From Leptodontidium sp. MPI-SDFR-AT-0119 (Eukaryota; Ascomycota; Leotiomycetes; Helotiales; Leptodontidiaceae): DNA of 64,000 nt. Made by a program: the position numbers and the translations under genes. Below the pieces are notes generated by a model. The model was not told where the DNA came from and ran no database searches. It was given only the letters and a program-made list of their open reading frames with translations. Shown here piece by piece: positions 11,215 through 22,296 of this stretch (position 1 is the stretch's first letter; every line of letters starts with the position of its first letter). Location of the stretch: positions 1,364,001 through 1,428,000 of the forward strand of contig JAHLEZ010000004.1 of NCBI GenBank assembly GCA_020726505.1. Direction: 5' to 3'.

Positions 11215-12315
11215 TTATTCATCATTTTTCAGCCACGGAACGGTATCGCTGGTAGCAAAGCTAAAGGGGCTCTTTTGCATCTCGGGGCTCCGAGGACTCA
11301 GCTTAACCGCGAAGAGGTCGTCCTCTGTTTCCGTCTCGTCCTTTGCTGTTGGGAGGCGACCACTTGCGATGGCGTCCAGGGAGCTGACACGACTCGTATC
11401 GTTTTGCCGGGCCAGGAGATGCTGCGGGGGGCTTTGGGCAACGGCTCGTGGGATTCGAGGGGATGTTCCGTGGAATAGTGAGAAGGAGGAGACGGCAACG
11501 TCTCCTGTATCTGGGGATAGGGGATGGGCGTCGGAGACCGATGAATCACGCCCTGGTTGCCGCTTATTAGCAAAATTACAGACATAGATAGGATGGATCT
11601 TACCTGAAGAGCTTAGATCCGAGACACTGGTTCCCAACTTCAAACCCTTTAGCTTTTCCGATAGCCTTCCACTTCCACCCGGAGACTTTGGACTTGTGGG
11701 TGATGTTGTATACTGCAAGTCCGGGATGACTTTGGCGCCAACACCGAAGTTCTCTTCGATCCACTGCTTTTCCTGTACTGCCATTTCCAGCCCAACGCCC
11801 TCCCCATTCTTCATCTCTTGCTCAATCTCTTGTTGCAAAACAGATAATCGTTTCTTGGCCCACACTGTGTGAAGGACCCCCTTTCGACCTTGTGTAGTGG
11901 CACTGACACCCAACTCGGGTGGGAATATCGCGGGCAGGGGGTTTGTCTGCATCGTCTTCCCTCCAGATTGTGATAGCTTGATGATTCGCGGTACGCTCGA
12001 TCCCGGTGCCAGGAGGAAGTACAGTCGATGCAGCTTCCCCTCCGCACCATCCTTTGCAGACAAGACCGTCGTCTTCCCTTCCCACGACACCTCCCAGTCT
12101 CCCATGTTCGCCGGTCCCTCCGCTTCCTCATCTGACCATTCCACCATCAATATCTTCGTCCCCTCGTTCCCCCTTCCCGACTCGAACTCGAAGCGGGCAA
12201 GGGCCCTCGACGAGGACAGAGCAGGAGCTTCTTCATCGCGCACACTCGCACCTCCGGTCGCAGGTATTCCGTCTGGCTCGAAGTCGAGTCTTCGCGGTGA
12301 TGGGCCCTCCATCAT
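11215..12315 (-). CDS. Fungal protein of unknown function
   Basis: Two exons (12315-11604, 11552-11215) separated by a 51-nt GT-AG intron give about 349 residues. An N-terminal folded half contains FEFESGRGNEGTKILMVEW, then WEVSWEGKTTVLSA, LHRLYFLLAPGSSVP and NPLPAIFPPELG. A helical part (KRLSVLQQEIEQEMK, then VQEKQWIEENFG) follows. The C-terminal half is Ser/Pro-rich with many SP sites (TSPTSPKSPGG, LSPRSPEMQKSPF), suggesting phosphorylation and disorder. There is no signal peptide or membrane segment. The W..W and FPPEL pattern seems like that of a conserved ascomycete family, but I cannot name it. The start could be either of the two first Met codons (12315 or 12312). Confidence 0.75.
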   Translation of the reverse strand: MMEGPSPRRLDFEPDGIPATGGASVRDEEAPALSSSRALARFEFESGRGNEGTKILMVEWSDEEAEGPANMGDWEVSWEGKTTVLSAKDGAEGKLHRLYFLLAPGSSVPRIIKLSQSGGKTMQTNPLPAIFPPELGVSATTQGRKGVLHTVWAKKRLSVLQQEIEQEMKNGEGVGLEMAVQEKQWIEENFGVGAKVIPDLQYTTSPTSPKSPGGSGRLSEKLKGLKLGTSVSDLSSSGKIHPIYVCNFANKRQPGRDSSVSDAHPLSPDTGDVAVSSFSLFHGTSPRIPRAVAQSPPQHLLARQNDTSRVSSLDAIASGRLPTAKDETETEDDLFAVKLSPRSPEMQKSPFSFATSDTVPWLKNDE

Positions 12316-13410
12316 GGGATCTCGAACGGTCTGCAGCTTGGTCGAGCTTTCGAGGGGCCGTCAGTCCATGCGGGGAGGGAGCTAGACTGCCGGAATGGGT
12401 GAATATGAAGCTGAACAGGGCAGGGCAGGGTTGGGTCGGCGATGTTCCTTCCAACACTCCGTCCTTCAGGCTGCTCGGTGGCTCGGGATAATGAAGCTGT
12501 AACTGAGGGAGGAGGGTCTGGACGGGTATATGTCCTCTGTCCTCTGTGGCGCGAGAAGGGGTCTCGGGGTCTGCGGCTCTGGCTTGCATCACTCTCGCAA
12601 TGCAGAGGCAGTGGCAGTCATCAAAGGCCTGAAGTTCGGACATTTGTTTCTGGCCATGGTGTCCCATGGTGTCGCTGGGTGTCCAATGATCATCGCTGCA
12701 GCGGCCTTGGGGTTGAAGATGGGGACTGGGTCGTTCATCGGTGGAGCACGGTGGAGGGGCTGACAGAGGCGGGCCTAAGAATAGAACGGCCCAAGAATTA
12801 GAATGGGAATGGGATGGGATGGGATCATGGGATGGCATGGGGCCATGGTGGGTTTGAGGATGCCATACATAACCTTAATTGGTGTAGATCGACCAGCCTT
12901 GGCTGGATGCACAAGCGAGAGGCAAAAAGGGGAGGTTTTATTTGTAGTTGTGCAGACCCTACGCGAAAGGATTCTTGACGCCAGTGAATCAATCTCCTTC
13001 TGATTTAACCCAAGCCCTTCCTCAAGGAAGAAACCCATCTTATCAACCTACAACTGGATCTCTTTCAACTCAAGTATTTCATTCTTTCTAGTCCACAAAT
13101 GATGCCAAAGGATTCGGTGACGACTGCAACCCAAATGTGGCAAATATTACCTCACCCATCATCCCAACAACACAGTCTAGAGTTAGACGAGACTTCTGGT
13201 AGCACTCGGCACATTGCTGTCCTGCCATTAGTCGGAATGTGCGATGTGACAGAAGCCACAAATACTATCATCCATGACGAACCTATTTCCCGGCGAAGGA
13301 AGTGCTCGGATGATCACGGACAGGTATTGTTGAATACTTCCTTCCTTGTCTTCTCTGTCAGGCGGGCAATTGAGGACAAGGGACTCTTTAGCAGATTTGG
13401 ACGGATTTGT
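12316..13410. other. Intergenic region with GGGAT/GGCAT repeats
   Basis: No gene recognised. A patch of GGGAT/GGCAT repeats lies at about 12798-12848. Long open frames exist on both strands but are compositionally biased and show no domain. Confidence 0.4.
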
Positions 13411-13453
13411 ATGAAATGTATGAAATGTATGAAATGTATGAAATGTATGAAAT
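13411..13453. repeat. 9-bp tandem repeat (ATGAAATGT)
   Basis: Four perfect tandem copies of ATGAAATGT followed by a partial fifth. It lies about 70 bp past the stop codon of the GMC oxidoreductase, so probably in its 3' UTR or just beyond. Confidence 0.9.
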
Positions 13454-13524
13454 CAAAATGTATTGAAACTCTTGCGTCTGCTACTATCCCATCTCTTCTC
13501 CCCCACCTCGCAGATATCGTCTCC

Positions 13525-15480
13525 TCAAAGACCATACTCAGCAATAATCTTCTCCGCAGCTGTCTCTCCCACAAGATACGCCGTACTCTGAGTATGATTA
13601 TTAGGAAGCAAAGGGAGTACACTCAAGTCGACTATCATTAAATTCTTCACGCCTCGGACACGGAAATCCGTATCGACGACAGCACCCTTGTCATCTTTCT
13701 TGCCCATACGAGTCGTGCTGCACATGTGCCACGAGCTGAACATGTTACCCGTGCAATGTTCCTATATCGATTCAGTACATACGTTTCGGCATCAGGCGAC
13801 AGTGGAGCGACTCACCCAGATATCCTCATCCGAGCGACTTTTCGGACACCCGATCATCTTGACTGTAGACTTCTTAAAGACAGGAGCCTCCAGATAATCC
13901 ATCAATTTGCGCACACCTTCGATGAGAACCCTGCGATCGTAGGGGTGAGAGACGAGTCTAGGATCTGCTTTTGGTGCATCTAAGGGATCTGCGGAGTTTA
14001 GAGTGACCTCTCCGTATGATTGAGGGTTCATCACGAAAGCGAGTGCTGTGAGGTAGCTGTCTGTTGGTTGAAGTTGGTAATCGCCTACGAAAAGAGGAGG
14101 TGTGTGCTTGTAAGTGTCAGCGCGGAGACCATGTACAGAGGGGCTTGACATACCGTAGTCATTTCAAAAGCCGGGACAGTTGGCTTCTTCAGATGGTCTT
14201 GCGTGTACTTGTCGAGGGCTTTGAATTCCTCGGATGCATACACGGCATCGCTTTTGAACCACCCCATGGGAACAGAACCATACAGGGAATTCATCATACC
14301 GGTCTTGTCTTTGGTGTGCTGGGCTCTTGCAGCTGCAACAGCCTCTGCATCGGTCTCGAATGTCATCCTGTCGTTGGTGCCGGGCTTTTGAAGGAGCGTC
14401 ACGGTAGAGAAACCATGGTCTTGCAAGTTCTTGCCAACTTCAGGTGATTCGTGGACGACCGGGATTCCATGCTTCTTCAGTTCATCGGCTGGGCCAATTC
14501 CTGAAAGCATCAAAAGTTGGGGAGAATTCAGCGCCTGATCAGTTAGCATATAATCCCATTTGATCGAAATTCAACTTACTCCACCAGACAAAATGACATC
14601 GTTCTTCGCAAAGAACTCTTTGCCTTCGACGGTTTTGATGCCGGTAGCTTTCTTTCCATCAATCAAAACTTTAGCAACAGTTGAATTGAGTGCGAGAGTA
14701 AGGTTCGACGGAGCGTCTTTTAGGTACGACGAGGCAGTGGTTCTCTCTCCCTGGTAAGCACATGTAGCGCCCATCCCCATACCAATCGGATTTCCCGAGT
14801 TGACATCAGGATTGACGCCCAATCCAAGCTCCTCGGCAGCAACAAACACATCACCGAGGCCCTTCTCCCAGATATCAGCATAGCTGAGGTCGAGAGGGCC
14901 ACTGGTTCCATGATCTAAACTGTCAACTGAAATTCAAAGTCTCAAGATCATAATCGGACATTGGGTCACTCACCCTCTGCTTTCGGGCTGATATATTTCT
15001 GGTGCTCCTTGGGAATCTCAACGTGATATCTTTCGATCTTCTTGAATCTTTCCTTCACATTCGTCCACTTCCAGGCATCATCGCCTACCTTTCTCGCCCA
15101 CTCATCAAAGTCCTCGTCCGCCCCTATGACCCAGCAAGAGAAGTTGATGGCTGTACTGCCACCAAGCCCCTTACCACGAGAATAGTCGATTTCTTGACCT
15201 TGCAAGTGAGTTTGAGGGGCTGTCTTATAGCCCCAGTTCAGGTTTGGCTGAGCGAAGGCTAGATTAAATCGGTCGGCCGGGACGAGATATGCGGCGTCTT
15301 TGTTGTCACCGCCGGCTTCAACGAGGAGGACCGAGGGTTTGGATGGTGATTTAGCGAGTCTGGTGGCAACAGCACAGCCGGATGGACCAGCTAATAGATG
15401 AGTAAATAAAAGTCAGGGAGGAAGTATATGCATCGAAGTGACCTACCTCCAACGACGATAAAATCGTACTGGGAAGACAT
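13525..15480 (-). CDS. GMC-family FAD-dependent oxidoreductase
   Basis: Glucose-methanol-choline family alcohol oxidase or dehydrogenase with FAD. Six exons (15480-15447, 15390-14974, 14914-14580, 14534-14154, 14106-13816, 13761-13525) give 564 residues, the normal length. The N terminus has the dinucleotide-binding FIVVGAGPSG motif, with the glutamate in LLVEAGGDN. The GMC signature regions are GKGLGGSTAINFSCW and LNSPQLLMLSGIG. The catalytic pair sits in SSWHMCSTTRMG and LPNNHTQSTAYLVGE near the C terminus. It has no signal peptide, so it is probably intracellular. It is closest in style to choline-dehydrogenase-like or aryl-alcohol-type enzymes; the substrate cannot be told. Introns fall in phase throughout, including one splitting the N-terminal Gly motif. 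Confidence 0.93.
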
Positions 15481-17612
15481 TCTGGGACTTGTTAGACGAG
15501 AGAGAGAGCGGTGCCTGGGGAACTAAACGTGAGGAATGCGAAGAATATAAAGAAATCTATTCGGGCTTCCCCAAATGGGCGACCTTGTAGTGTAGACGGA
15601 ATAGCCACCTCGGGTAGGTCAAACAAACATACGGAGGGTACATACATGTAGGAGCACTACGAGCTGATGACTAGTCGATGCGCGAGTGTATGAATAAGAC
15701 TGCCCTAGTCAGCATGTCCCATACCGTCCGTTCAAAACTCCACTCGACAATACACGAACCTCGCCGATCTTCAGCTGTCAAGAGCCGAGTCAATAAACTT
15801 ATCCTTGGAATGTCTCTGTTTTGTGAGACGGGTTTGACAACGGCAGATATCCCCCAGCAGAACACGGGATGGAAATGAAGGACCTATTGGTTGGTCTTGG
15901 TAATTCGTACGAGCTGTGGTCCCCTCTGCTTCTCTTCAGGTTTCCTGCTAGGAATATGCATATGTATCGAAGCAGACGAAAGATAATTGCAGTCCATCCA
16001 TCTTTTCGAGGAGAATTACATGGTGTTTTATCCTCCTGCACGGATCCGGACCAAACGCGGGGTTGCGGGGTAGACGAGCCTGGAGGCTGAAGGGGAGGGG
16101 ACAAGGCTGCGGTGCAGGAGACCTAGTGCGCCGCCACGGTGGACTACCGAAACCTCGGGAAGCATTTGCGGGATGTTGACATGCAAATCTATTCTGGCCG
16201 AGAGACAAAAACAGAAACAAGAGGTTTCTGATTTGATGCGTGAAGAGAGAATACCTGGCTAGTTGAAAGGTTTCGTCACGTAAGCGCCAATAGTGATTTT
16301 GGAAGATTTGGAATCAGCAGGTCACCTGAAGTACCGCAAAGGGTTGCTGGTATCCCGGGACTGGCACGTTGAGTAGAGTGCTTCTGACCGCTTCCAAGGT
16401 CCAACAGCTGAAAGGATTTTTTATGGATCCACGATGTGGATGATACGGCTTGTATGCACCGGGAGGGGGCCCAATACCGCCTGTACAGATTTGATGTGCA
16501 GCCCAAAGCCCTGGCATACGATCAGGCAATTGCTTGGGAATTCCAAATTCCGTATGAGTGGCTTGACGAGAGAACAGGGAGGCCCTCCTGTGTTCGATTG
16601 TATAAACACTTGGCTTAAAACATTGTAAGAATATCGGTCTGGACTTGTCACATGCTGCGTGAAGCTGAAATGTTACGTCATCCTAGAAGTAGGTCTAGAA
16701 GTGAAGCAAGGAACCAAAGATCACCAGCACCAAAGTCGGTGGGTGCATGTCCTAATATGAGATGGCTATGGAGTATTGGTCAAAAACTGCTTGAGCAATA
16801 AAGTGAGCACTGCAACAGGGACAATGAACAGTCTCACCGGTTCATGTGTTAAAAGCGACAGACTAAATACTGATGTCGTGGTGCATGATAACTGGGGGGG
16901 ATCCAATTTCAAAAGCCCACTCCTACATACCTGTAAATGTGCTCAGGATATGCAAGTACACTAGTAATTTGCAACAGAAGTATTTGGTAGACACGATTTA
17001 GTGCTCAAGTAGACCTCTGACATTCAATACATCATATCTCCAATTCGACATCAAGAAACACGCTGTTGTCGGGGAAGCGGTCATAGACGCAGCTCTAATC
17101 GGTGGCAACTCGCTGAACAAGACATTTAATTTGAATTCTCTTTCGAATATCAATCTCTGACGATACCGTTGCCCGGGAGGATGAAGTCTGACAAGCGGAA
17201 GACCAGCCGGTATCAAGACATAGCGCCATCAATCTGGGAATCTTCCATGCTCTATTCACTCGCATTGATCCACTCAACATAGCCCGGGCCTAAGCTGACC
17301 GGAAATGTCTTTACTGACGATGATCTGTGCGCAGGGTTTCTTACACGTCGGTAGCGACTCCTATGATACCTGTTCTGAGCATTGAAGCCGTCAAAGTGGA
17401 ATCATAATTGCATCCTGGGATATTGGGCGTTGGCGAAAGAAGGCGAGAAGTTATTGAGTTGGTGACTCGCAATCAGGAAACGTGGCCGTTAATATATCAC
17501 AATTTCGTTCTCTACTCGACCAGGAAGAGCTGACTGACAACATCGTTGACAGTTTAGGGCTGGCAGGCCACCACGGTGGGGGCGTGACGCGAGCACTGCT
17601 GAACATCACAGT
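15481..17612. other. Gene-free region of 2.1 kb
   Basis: I see no supported gene, RNA or mobile element. It includes the GMC gene promoter next to 15480. Short open frames on both strands are overlapping and without splice or domain support. Confidence 0.4.
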
Positions 17613-18470
17613 CTATCGCCATCCTCCCACACGACCTTCATCCCATCTCTCTTTTCGTTCTTGACGTGAGTAGTAGACTTTCTTGGCTTCTCGGTACCTT
17701 CTCACCCACTCCGAAGCCTCTCTTTCTGTCGCAGTCCCACCATCCCCTTCCAGGAAGCTTTCTTCTAATGCCCGGCATACCATCTCTTGTTCCTGCATAC
17801 CTTGATTGAGCCGCTGATAAAGAGACGAAGGCGAAAACGGGGCCAACGCACGATCCATATCTGACTGTTTCTGCCGCCATTGTCTCTCGAGGGCATGTGT
17901 TGACAAAAGCTGAGCTTGAGCCGAGGATCGCAAGTGGGAAAGTCGTGCTTCTAGCTCATTGAGATGCGAAGCAAGAGCAATGTTTTCCGTCAAAGCAGCC
18001 TGCAGAGGCTCTTGTGATGCGGCAATCGAGGGGTGTGCGGTCGAGGCCGAGTGAGCGAGTGCTGCTAGGAGGGCTGGTTTGGCTAGCACGTCGGCTAGGT
18101 CTTGCTTGCTGGAGAGAGAAGTCAATTCATATTCTGGGAAACGGAGTAACGTTACAAACGATTTGTCCTCTAGTATCTTCGGCAGCCATTGCTCGCCAGG
18201 ATCTTGCGTCTGCTGTGCATATGCCCCCTCACGGAATCGGGCCTGTTGTGAGGGCTGGGGATCTTCAGAGCTTCCGCCATAAGTACCGACAGCCTCCTGG
18301 GTCTGCGAGAGCGGGGGAGGGGGCAATGGTTGGCTCCCGGCTGGTGTACTGCGACGACTGACCTCCTGACTGCTCGGCTTTGGCGGAGGTGCTGGTGGAA
18401 GATTGGGGTCAAAAGATTGGGAGTTTCGATGTGGTTGGTAGGGAGGGTATGCTGGTGAAGGAGAGGACAT
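17613..18470 (-). CDS. VPS37: ESCRT-I subunit VPS37 (Mod(r) domain)
   Basis: Likely VPS37 component of ESCRT-I, which sorts ubiquitinated cargo into multivesicular bodies at endosomes. A single exon gives 285 residues from the Met at 18470 (MSSPSPAYPPYQPH); the frame stays open to an upstream Met at 18587. The first 100 residues are Pro/Ser-rich and disordered (PPAPPPKPSS, PLPPPPLSQ). The Mod(r)-like domain covers roughly residues 120-280. It contains WLPKILEDKSFVTLLRF, the LAHSASTAHPSI segment, a long coiled coil from ENIALASHLNELEARLSHLR, and a C-terminal basic helix (EWVRRYREAKKVYYSRQERKERW). The assignment rests on this layout and the recognisable Mod(r) pattern, not on an alignment. Confidence 0.75.
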   Translation of the reverse strand: MSSPSPAYPPYQPHRNSQSFDPNLPPAPPPKPSSQEVSRRSTPAGSQPLPPPPLSQTQEAVGTYGGSSEDPQPSQQARFREGAYAQQTQDPGEQWLPKILEDKSFVTLLRFPEYELTSLSSKQDLADVLAKPALLAALAHSASTAHPSIAASQEPLQAALTENIALASHLNELEARLSHLRSSAQAQLLSTHALERQWRQKQSDMDRALAPFSPSSLYQRLNQGMQEQEMVCRALEESFLEGDGGTATEREASEWVRRYREAKKVYYSRQERKERWDEGRVGGWR

Positions 18471-21149
18471 GCTGGGTTGCTGACTCGGTTTGGGAAGAAG
18501 AGCGAATGGCGCAGATGGAGTATCGGAGGCAGTAGTTAGTGGCTGCGCAGAGATACGAAGCAATGGCAGAAGCAGACGATCAATCAAAGTATTGAGTGAG
18601 GACGTGGTTTGTCAGAATTCAAGGCGAATCAAGCAACACTTGACAGCAGCGGTGGTGCAGCTGCAGCTTCCGCTTCCAGATAATGCCGCGAAAGCCAGGC
18701 CCGAGATTTGGATTTGGGGGCAGCTGAATTTGCAGCACCGTACTACCGTACTGGTCTGGATTGATTGACGGCAGGTTTGATGATGAAGTTGTTGGTGTCC
18801 ACGCCGATGTCAATGTCGATGTCGATGTCGAGGGGTCAAGGCGGAGGCGGAAGAGCCGACCTTGAAGCCGGCAGGCGGGTCCAGCCTTGCTCTTCCATTG
18901 CCTTGCCGTGGTGCTGCAATAGGTGGCCTTGCCTGCCCTGCGCCTGCCTTGCTGCACGGAGGTGGAATTGCCTGCCCTGCCCTGCCCTGCCTTTCACGTG
19001 AGAGCGATACTTTACCTCCTACGAAGTATATTTGTCTGTGCCCAAGTGCGTCCACCTCTGCTCCCTCCCAACTCAGGTCAGGGCCAGCCATAGGTAGGTA
19101 GTCAGGGACTGTTTACGAACCCCTACCTAAGCGAGGAAGCAAACGTCTGTACCTAATAATTCCACCCTTCCAATCCCACTCTCGTGCCCGAGTAAAGGGA
19201 AGGAAGAGTTCTACTGTTCCTGCCGTCGTCTTCTTGTCTTAATTACCTGACTGACTGACCCCTCTGGCTGACTGCTATGTTGTGATTTCTGTCACTTCGC
19301 TTCTTCAGATCTCGAGCGGACAGACCGCGGGGGAGGCTTTTGACGGCCAGTCGTGACAATAATGAATGATGGATGGATGCCCTTGTCAGTTGGTAGGTAA
19401 CGCCTCCACATCCGGATTTTCAAGCCACTCTCCACCTCAAAAGGATCCAGAAGTCCGCTTGGAAACACTAACAGCTTCCATATCCAGGGCATTTGCAGCT
19501 TCCCAAACCCTCTTTTCTCTTTTCTCTTTTCTTATTTCTTACTTTCTCTCCTTCCGCCTCAGCTGCCATTCTCATGCATATTTGGCTTGATTCGCCGCCT
19601 CCTAACTCGTGCGGCTGCTACGGATGGGGCATAGCGAGGCATGGCATCGCATGGGGGGTGCGTCGGTCGGATTTCAGTTCGGCTGCACCTCTTCGATTTG
19701 CGCCGCAGAAAGACCGATTGATCACCACCACCAAAGCCAAAATCATCCAAGGCGTGGGCGAGGTGCAGTCTGGTGGGGAGTGCGTGAATGAGTGAGTATC
19801 GAGCTCGGCCTTGGTAGAAGAGGCAAAGAGTGTCAATTCTCCGCCGATCGCTCCATCCAGAAATTGAAAGGGGCTCTAAGCTTTGCATCTTGACGAATGG
19901 GAACAGCTGGGCGATGAGAGAATGAGATGAGGATTCTAGGAAGAGGGATAAGATCGCTCGGCACCTGCGATTGTAATAAAATGAGCTTATATCAGCTCGG
20001 CAGCATGACGATCGCAATGCAATTCTTTGGGTTATTGGCACTGTTTGGCTTGAGAATTATTTTGTTTGTTTTATCAAGTTGTCAGTTATGTACAGACCAG
20101 GAGTTCTGGATGCATGTGGAACTGCTATCACCAGTGCAAGTGCTTGGTGACTGTTCCCGACGTGTCCCTCTTCCGTTTATACTGCACTTCAGTACCAGGA
20201 CTCTTTCTCATCTTACAGTATTAGTATTAGTTTAGTAGTATCAGTATCGGATAGGTACCTAAGTATTCGAGTAGGTCTTTCGAAGCAGGTGACAAGCAAA
20301 GAAAGTATCGTGAGCATGGCTGGTTGCCGTCAATAGTGGCACAGAATCGTGTCTACTGTACGCTATTTCTTCCACCGTCTCCAGTCTCCAGTCTCCAGTT
20401 TCCAATCTCCAGATCCCCAGAGAACGACTGACAATTTCTCCGCAGCGGACCAACCCTTCCTTCCCTCCCCCTCCTCCCTTCTCCAGCACGAGAAAGTGGT
20501 AGTGAAAAGAAAAACTGGAACCTCTCCCCTTCCTCCACTTTACTTACTCAACCTAACCTGACCTCACCTCACTCTACTTACTGTTGATACTCCACAGACT
20601 ACTTTACCGTCTGGCGCTATCTTCTCTTCTCTATCCCCACCAGCTTCCAGCTAGCAATCCTGATTTTCTAGTACGGCAGATGCTCTCGAGGTTCTTTCTT
20701 TGAAGACAGCAAGTAGGCAGGCAGTGCAGCAAGTCGTAAGGTACCTGTAGTAGTACGTCTGTCTGTCTGTACGTCCAAGAATAGTGAGAAATCAAGCAGA
20801 GATTAAAGAGGAGAGCCAAAAAGAGGAACGAGGCAAGAAGATCATAAAGTACCGTACGTACCCTGCGTGATCCATCCATCCATCCATCATCCATCATGAC
20901 CGATGCAGGGCCGGATGAGCATCTCCAGTCTGCGCATTCTCGGCCTCATTATCTCGACTTTGACCCGTTTGGGTATTTATCCAGGGCTGGCCTAACATTT
21001 TGCCGGTCCTTCCCAGCTCTCCACTCCATCCACTCACCCACTCACTCCACACTAGAAAGTCCCAGAGCGGCCAGAACGCAGCAATCCCCACCCAAGAGTA
21101 AGGCCGTGTCCAATGGGTGGAATAGCAGCGGGTTTGTGGGTGATCCAGG

Positions 21150-21152
<3 letters not shown>

Positions 21153-21183
<31 letters not shown>
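21153..21183. repeat. Poly-G tract, 31 bases
   Basis: Uninterrupted run of 31 G on the + strand, preceded by GA at 21151-21152. The exact length is likely unreliable in any assembly. Confidence 0.9.
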
Positions 21184-21184
<1 letters not shown>

Positions 21185-21522
21185 GGGCCGCGCCAGGGAG
21201 ACAGCCAGGAGAGAAGGGGGACGAGAGGAGCAGAGAAGGGACAATCAAAGATCAAAAGAGAGGGAGGGAGGATCAAGGTAATTTACAGTACTGTACTGTA
21301 CAGTTAGAGAGGAGGGGAGATCAGACCTAGACTGGGGCTCGGGGCTGCTCAGGGCTTGCTCGCTCGCACGCTTATCCTACCTTATTTTGCCTACCCCCTA
21401 CGAAGTACCCTACAATAATACCCATAATACCAATAATACCCTACCCGTCGCCGTCGCCGTCCCTCTCCTTCTGTACATGTACAGTATCCCTCCCTATCCA
21501 ACCACGCTGTACTGTACTGTAT

Positions 21523-21550
21523 CCCCCCCCCCCCCCCCCCCCCCCCCCCC
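21523..21550. repeat. Poly-C tract, 28 bases
   Basis: Uninterrupted run of 28 C on the + strand, 339 bp downstream of the poly-G tract and complementary to it in inverted orientation. It is flanked on the left by repeated ACTGTACTGT. Confidence 0.9.
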
Positions 21551-22296
21551 AAACCCCAACCAGAAGCCAACGCCCAAGCCCAAGCCCAAGCCGAAGCCCA
21601 AACCCAAATCCAAACCACCTACCTAAATTACCTACCTCCCGTGGTCCATCACAACCACCACCCTTCACTCTTCTCCCTTCAACCCCCCCCACACGACCAA
21701 ACAAACACTCCACGACTGCGACTGCGACGACAAAGGACGACCATCCCGATACGCCTGGCCCTCCAAGACGAGACCCCATCTCCTCTCCTCTCCTCTTGAC
21801 AATTCCTCGAATATCCAATCTAGCCTTCGACGACGACTGGCTGACCCGGTCGCATTTGAGCCGGACGCTGGGATTGGCTTCGTTTGATTGTTGATTCTCC
21901 CATCTCTTCCGAAGTCAGTCGCTACCCTCGAATCTCCTCTCCTCTCCTCGAGGTATTGCGGATCTATACTGGACTGGACTGGACTGGACTGGACTGTACC
22001 TCCCCTCGCCCCACCCTCAACACCACTCATCCTCATCCTCCACTCGAACCCCCTCACCACTGGGCACGCCGCCGCGGCTCTCCTCGACTTCACCTGGCTG
22101 TGGCCTGTCCTCTTCAATCTCACGATGCATGAGCATCGTACGTGCGACGACGTCTCTCAATCCCTCGACGCCGTGTGCGCGACCCTGACGACCTTCCTGT
22201 GAAGAGCGTCGTCCCCCTCGATCCTGATATGCTTTATCAAATACACCTCACTTCACCCCTGCGATCGGATGGCATAACGGCCAAACGCAGGACATC

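Larger units (their letters stand above)
18471..22296. other. 3.8 kb gene-free region rich in simple repeats
   Basis: Long region before the F-box gene. It holds a TGTCGA repeat (about 18803-18832), a CCCTG repeat (about 18970-18991), a CAGTCTC repeat (about 20379-20400), and two large homopolymers listed separately. It also has a CCAAGC-type repeat (about 21565-21605) and a GGACT repeat (about 21968-21996). Several CTACCTACC-like patches occur (19091, 19121, 20263, 21608). Open frames are low complexity. The last 700 bp are pyrimidine-rich, as expected for a fungal promoter and 5' UTR. Confidence 0.5.

Noticed and set aside
13099..13641. Open frame containing repeated Met-Lys-Cys
   Set aside because: It is the 9-bp tandem repeat plus the antisense of the GMC gene end, not a metal-binding protein.
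19559..20041. 160-codon open frame on the minus strand in the repeat-rich region
   Set aside because: Arg/Ser-biased, no recognisable family, overlaps open frames on the other strand.
21665..22123. Long open frames upstream of the F-box gene
   Set aside because: Low-complexity pyrimidine-rich leader read in several frames; no coding signature.
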